A DNA stretch of 64,000 nucleotides. Source: Roseivivax sp. THAF197b. Lineage in GTDB: Bacteria; Pseudomonadota; Alphaproteobacteria; Rhodobacterales; Rhodobacteraceae. The stretch lies in NCBI RefSeq assembly GCF_009363255.1, contig NZ_CP045318.1, forward strand, positions 1,663,501 to 1,727,500, given 5' to 3'. Below the pieces are notes generated by a model. That model did not search any database. It was not told the DNA's origin and saw nothing but the letters and a program-made list of their open reading frames with translations. A program made the position numbers and the translations under genes. This document shows positions 60,529 through 64,000 of this stretch, piece after piece. The stretch's first letter is position 1, and every line of letters begins with the position of its first letter.

Positions 60529-61860
60529 ATGCAGAGCGAAAAAGAAACGTACCGCGAAAATTCCATCAGTCTGGGCGGAGCCGTTGCGATGGGGACAGGC
60601 GTGATGATCGGCGCTGGAATCTTTGCGTTGACGGGGCAAATCGCGCAGCTCGCCGGCCCGCTTTTCCCGCTTGCATTCATCGCCGGCGCGGTCGTCACAA
60701 TCTTCAGCGCCTACAGCTACATCAGGATGTCGAACAAATGGCCGTCCTCGGGTGGCATCGCCATGATCCTGCAGAAATGCTATGGCCCCGGAGCCATCGC
60801 GGGCGGGGCCGCACTGCTGATGGCGCTCAGCATGGTGATCGCGGAAAGCCTCGTCGCCCGGACCTTCGCCACCTATGTCTTGCGCCCTTTCGATATCGAA
60901 GGTGGCCCATTGGTCCCCGCTCTGGCCGTGGCCGTAATCGTTTTCGCCTTTCTGGTGAACATGGCCGGAAACCGCTCGGTCGGGCTGTTTTCATTGATTA
61001 TGGCAGCAATCAAGATCGGTGGCATAGCTCTGTTCGGCATCGCTGCTTTGTGGTCTAGTGGTTTTGCGTTCGCTGCGGCTTCCGAGACGCCTCAATCCTA
61101 TGGCATCACGGGTTTCATAGCATCCACGGCGCTGGCTATCCTCGCCTTCAAAGGGTTCACGACGATCACCAACAGCGGGGCCGAGATCACCGAACCAAAC
61201 CGCAACGTTGGCCGAGCGATCATGTTCTCGATCGGGATCTGCGTCGTCGCCTACCTGTTGGTCGCCTTCGGGGTTGGTTCGAGTCTGACGATCGAGGAGA
61301 TCATCTCAGCGCGTGACTATTCTCTTGCACAAGCGGCGCAGCCCGCCCTTGGACAAACCGGCTTCATATTGACGGTGATCCTAGCCGCTGTCGCAACCGC
61401 ATCGGGCGTTCTGGCCAGCGTCTTCGCGGTGTCGCGTATGCTGGCGATGCTGACCGACATGGAAATGATCCCGCACAGCCATTTCGGTATGTCCGGCCCT
61501 ATCCAACGCCACACGCTGGTCTATACCGTTGTCATCGCCGCGACGTTGGCCGTGCTTTTCGATCTTGGCCGGATCGCATCCCTCGGTGCTTTCTTCTACC
61601 TTGTCATGGACATGATCATACATTGGGGCGTGTTCCACTATCGTCGAGCAGACGTCGGCGCCTCAGGTATCGTGCTTTTGACTGCCCTGGCGCTCGATGT
61701 AGTTGTACTGGCAGCTTTCACCGTGATGAAGCTTCAAAGCGACCCGATGATTGTTCTCTACGCGGCTGCTGGGATGATCGCTGTGTTCGCCTTCCAGCGC
61801 GTTTACTTGTCGCAATGGGTGGCACCGCAAGTCGCCCCCGCCCACGCCCACGGTGATTAG
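60529..61860 (+). CDS. APC-superfamily amino acid permease
   Basis: A 443-residue transporter with about 12 helices. The N-terminal GAVAMGTGVMIGAGIFALTG is the APC substrate/sodium-site motif; further parts are YSYIRMSNKWPSSGGIAMIL and FTTITNSGAEITEPNRNVGR. Tail is His-rich (APAHAHGD). Such proteins import amino acids or polyamines with protons. AAAGGGGG precedes the ATG, 48 nt after the copper ATPase stop, so it may share its transcript. Why it lies in a copper island is unclear. Confidence 0.88.
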   Translation: MQSEKETYRENSISLGGAVAMGTGVMIGAGIFALTGQIAQLAGPLFPLAFIAGAVVTIFSAYSYIRMSNKWPSSGGIAMILQKCYGPGAIAGGAALLMALSMVIAESLVARTFATYVLRPFDIEGGPLVPALAVAVIVFAFLVNMAGNRSVGLFSLIMAAIKIGGIALFGIAALWSSGFAFAAASETPQSYGITGFIASTALAILAFKGFTTITNSGAEITEPNRNVGRAIMFSIGICVVAYLLVAFGVGSSLTIEEIISARDYSLAQAAQPALGQTGFILTVILAAVATASGVLASVFAVSRMLAMLTDMEMIPHSHFGMSGPIQRHTLVYTVVIAATLAVLFDLGRIASLGAFFYLVMDMIIHWGVFHYRRADVGASGIVLLTALALDVVVLAAFTVMKLQSDPMIVLYAAAGMIAVFAFQRVYLSQWVAPQVAPAHAHGD

Positions 61861-61867
61861 CCTGCCA

Positions 61868-62512
61868 TCACCTGGCCTGAAGAGATGCGATGCCTTGTGC
61901 GCCGATCGTGATCAGCCCGACCGACAAGGCAAACGCAGCCAGGGCAAGCAGCATCACGCTTGTGTTCATGGGCAAGCGACGAACAATCGGTCCAAGAAAT
62001 TCCGACCGCCCGAGAGCCGAAACGTAGAGCGGCAACGCGCTTATCATGGTCGCATAGAGGTAAACGCCGGAGATGTTCTCGAAAAACGCTGAGCGCGCAA
62101 GAGTCGGGGACACAACCGCCAAGGCGGTTGAACGATTGCCGCCGAATGACCCGAACCAGTCGGCAGATAGAACGTATATAAGCGCGTGTAGACCTGGAAA
62201 GAGAAGGGCTCTGAGCAACACATCGACCAGCACGAAAAACGCCGTGTCTCTTGAGCCCGCCTTTGGTTGCTTTGTCATAGCGAAAAGGAAAAAACTGACA
62301 TAGTTGACGGCAAAAACTACGGGCAAACCGTTGGTCGCAACCTGCCTTAGAAAGCGCATGAGTGCCGGTCCGCCGGCAGCAAGAGCCGGAGCAAAGCCCG
62401 GAGCCAGTAAGACGTAGAACAACAGGACCGGCAGTAATGCAGCGAAGCTGAACAGCAGGACATTTCTAACAAACTGGGCCGCGGGCATACTGATAGAGAA
62501 AAATCTATCCAT
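61868..62512 (-). CDS. Hypothetical integral membrane protein
   Basis: A 214-residue protein with about five hydrophobic segments (VRNVLLFSFAALLPVLLFYV; LRALLFPGLHALIYVLSADW; MLLALAAFALSVGLITIGAQ). No recognised family and no metal motif. ATG 62512 is chosen over a start 27 nt upstream, on weak ribosome-site evidence. It is convergent with the APC permease (7 nt between stops) and divergent from the transposase fragment. Confidence 0.6.
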   Translation of the reverse strand: MDRFFSISMPAAQFVRNVLLFSFAALLPVLLFYVLLAPGFAPALAAGGPALMRFLRQVATNGLPVVFAVNYVSFFLFAMTKQPKAGSRDTAFFVLVDVLLRALLFPGLHALIYVLSADWFGSFGGNRSTALAVVSPTLARSAFFENISGVYLYATMISALPLYVSALGRSEFLGPIVRRLPMNTSVMLLALAAFALSVGLITIGAQGIASLQAR

Positions 62513-62606
62513 TGAAATAGCCTGCCATGTGGGCACCACTAGGTCGATGATACGTTATCGATCCCTCCCAAGCGGACGGAAGCGACAAGCCGGTTGCGGG
62601 CATTCC

Positions 62607-62717
62607 ATGAGCAACCCATCTCCCGCCCGCTATCGTACGACCAACTGGTCCAGCTACAACGCATCGCTGCGCAAGCGGGGGTCCCTGCTGATCTGGGTCG
62701 ACGAAGACATCACTTGG
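62607..62717 (+). pseudogene. 5' fragment of an IS5-type transposase gene
   Basis: From ATG 62607 the frame reads SPARYRTTNWSSYNASLRKR and GSLLIWVDEDITW, the characteristic N-terminus of IS5-family transposases. Homology ends at about 62717, where the ccdA-like coding sequence begins in another frame. The remaining catalytic part is absent. This is a truncated IS end or a deletion scar. Inverted terminal repeats could not be identified. Confidence 0.75.
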
Positions 62718-63436
62718 CGCGCGCCCTCACCGCCGCCCTCCTAGCCGGCACGATATCATTTCTGTCCCCCTGCGTGCTACCTCTTGTGCCAGGTTATGTC
62801 TCCTACGTAACCGGGCGCACAGCCGCTGAGGGCGGGGTGGTCGGCGCTTCGCCGTCGCGCGCGGTCTGGCTGAGCCTGTGTTTTGTCCTCGGCTTCTCCA
62901 CCATCTTCATGGGGCTTGGCGCATCCGCGACTGCAATGGGTCAGGCCCTGCTTCGGTGGCGGTATGAACTCAACCTCGTTGGGGGCGGCATCATCATTTT
63001 CTTCGGGCTCTTCATGATAGGAGCCGCGCGTGTTTCGGTCATGGAACGCGACTTCCGATTCAATCTCAACATCCCCGGGGGCCAACCCGCTGCGTCCTAT
63101 GTCCTCGGTCTTGCCTTCGGTTTCGGCTGGACTCCGTGCATCGGCCCGATCCTCGGCGCGATCCTGACAGCCAGTGCGGCGAGTGCCACGATGGGCGAAG
63201 GTATCATGCTGCTTGCCGTCTATTCCGCCGGCCTTGGAATACCGTTTCTGATCGTGGCCGGATCCACCGACCAGATCGCGGGACGGTTGCGGGCCATCGG
63301 CCGGGTTGGCCGCCGCCTCCACCAGCTTGCGGGCATAGTGATGATCTTGATGGGGCTGGCGATGATGACAGGGCAGTTGAGCGCGCTGTCATACTGGATG
63401 CTCGACGTATTTCCGGTTCTGGGACGGATCGGATAG
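62714..63436 (+). CDS. ccdA: CcdA/DsbD-core-like cytochrome c biogenesis membrane protein
   Basis: A ~240-residue six-helix protein of the CcdA family. The first redox Cys is in GTISFLSPCVLPLVPGYVSY and the second in FGFGWTPCIGPILGAILTAS. It passes reducing equivalents from thioredoxin to periplasmic partners such as CcmG. The 5' end abuts an IS transposase fragment: the frame is open upstream into it, but the only plausible near start is TTG 62714 with no clear ribosome site. The N-terminus may have been trimmed or rebuilt by the insertion. The core is intact. Confidence 0.82.
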   Translation: MARALTAALLAGTISFLSPCVLPLVPGYVSYVTGRTAAEGGVVGASPSRAVWLSLCFVLGFSTIFMGLGASATAMGQALLRWRYELNLVGGGIIIFFGLFMIGAARVSVMERDFRFNLNIPGGQPAASYVLGLAFGFGWTPCIGPILGAILTASAASATMGEGIMLLAVYSAGLGIPFLIVAGSTDQIAGRLRAIGRVGRRLHQLAGIVMILMGLAMMTGQLSALSYWMLDVFPVLGRIG

Positions 63437-63629
63437 CTCCATTAGTAGCAGCGTCTATTGATAACAGAAAATTTTCTTGAACCTCTAGTAGCTTTAGGAG
63501 TTAAGCCACCGACAAAGAACGGCACCATGGAGCAAGTTGCCAATAACGCCTCACTCCTTCCCGGGCGAACAACACTGCGTTCGGGGTAAGGTTCGGTTTG
63601 CCGTCCAATGCGTGAACGGAGCAATCTAT

Positions 63630-64000
63630 ATGCTGACAAGACGACATTTCATCCAGACGACCACCGCGCTGTTTTCGGCATCGATATCCAGCCCGCTCCT
63701 TGCAGACACGTGGCCTACCGATGCGCAGAAGGCAGCTTGGGACGCACAGGTTACACCTCCCGGCTACGACCCGGCCACGTCCAACCCTTGGGGCCTTCAC
63801 CCTCGCTTCCTGCCACAGCGGGTCCTCGCGAAGGACGGACTTGTACCCGGTGATATCCATGTCGATGCTGTTGCGCGCTATCTCTACCACATCGAAGAAG
63901 GCGGCACGGCGATGCGCTATGGCGTGGCGATCGCGCGCGGTAAACTTTACGAACCGGGCACCTATACGATCAAGCGCAAGGTCAGGTGGCCGCATTGGCA
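63630..64000 (+). CDS. L,D-transpeptidase (YkuD domain), copy 4, truncated by window end
   Basis: The first 123 residues are visible, beginning MLTRRHFIQTTTALFSASIS (Tat-type signal). WGLHPRFLPQRVLAKDGLVP and YLYHIEEGGTAMRYGVAIAR match copy 3 (54199-54864) almost residue for residue, so the two are recent paralogues. The catalytic HGT and SxGC motifs would lie beyond the window. GGAGC lies just before ATG 63630. About 190 nt upstream, after the ccdA-like gene, hold no recognisable gene. Confidence 0.85.
   Translation, partial: MLTRRHFIQTTTALFSASISSPLLADTWPTDAQKAAWDAQVTPPGYDPATSNPWGLHPRFLPQRVLAKDGLVPGDIHVDAVARYLYHIEEGGTAMRYGVAIARGKLYEPGTYTIKRKVRWPHW

Larger units (their letters stand above)
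22780..64000. mobile_element. Genomic island inserted in dusA (copper/redox island), right end outside window
   Basis: The left boundary is inferred from the interrupted dusA at about 22780-22799. Content changes sharply there, from amino-acid and aromatic catabolism to copper ATPases, CueR, multicopper oxidases, extra cytochrome c maturation genes, Dsb-type proteins and several L,D-transpeptidases. A partial insertion-sequence transposase (62607-62717) and an interrupted RHE_PE00001-like gene add to the accessory character. No integrase gene is visible in the window; it may lie at the right end or have been lost. No right junction was found before 64000, so the extent is a minimum and a compound origin is possible. 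Confidence 0.65.

Noticed and set aside
1..64000. CRISPR arrays, tRNA and rRNA genes
   Set aside because: No regularly spaced direct repeats, no cloverleaf-like or rRNA sequence noticed on either strand; a dedicated scan was not possible.

Overview
The window reads as a chromosome of a Roseobacter-group alphaproteobacterium (Rhodobacterales). The gene content supports this: a TAXI-type TRAP transporter with a fused permease, an hmgA/fumarylacetoacetase/DUF2783 block, a CueR copper regulon, and GC-rich codon use that leaves long meaningless open frames on the antisense strand. All assignments come from reading the sequence and translated proteins by eye. No database search was run.

The left part (1-22.8 kb) looks like resident chromosome. 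A PuuR-like cupin regulator (4173-4742) separates two divergent blocks. To its left, on the minus strand, are two class III aminotransferases and a membrane-anchored glutamate-synthase-like FMN protein cut by the window edge. To its right, on the plus strand, are a TAXI solute receptor, a fused TRAP permease, a universal-stress protein, a nitrilase-type amidohydrolase, a large Orn/Lys/Arg decarboxylase, an ATP-grasp ligase and a C45 (penicillin acyltransferase/Tan-type) Ntn hydrolase. Together they suggest uptake and processing of an amino acid or amine, with a possible conjugate-and-hydrolyse cycle. I know of no described pathway with this exact set. Next come a MarR regulator and a homogentisate catabolic operon (hmgA, fahA, a metallo-beta-lactamase-fold protein, an FAD hydroxylase, DUF2783) and a convergent SDR.

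At 22,731-22,799 the first codons of dusA (tRNA-dihydrouridine synthase A) are recognisable and then break off into unrelated sequence. The 5' end of dusA is a known integration hotspot, so everything to the right is interpreted as a genomic island whose far end lies beyond the window. Near its left end is an RHE_PE00001-like HTH gene interrupted by an in-frame amber codon.

The island (about 22.8-64 kb) is devoted to copper and to the periplasmic redox chemistry that copper disturbs. It has two copper P-type ATPases, CopZ, CueR, two multicopper oxidases, DUF411, DUF305, DUF302 and DUF2933 proteins, and Met-rich exported proteins. It carries several c-type cytochromes with a partial maturation set (ccmF, ccmG, ccmH, ccmI). 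Thiol-redox proteins are ScsB, a DsbA/ScsC protein, DsbB, a glutaredoxin-MauE fusion and a CcdA-like protein. There are also an orphan Rieske protein, an extra Lgt and four L,D-transpeptidases (one cut by the right edge). Two regulatory layers can be read. CueR-type promoters with a 19-nt spacer precede copZ, copA, the second ATPase, the Rieske gene and a membrane-protein operon. A two-component system (31,284-33,472) is accompanied by recurring TGTANC-N4-TGTANC boxes at four loci.
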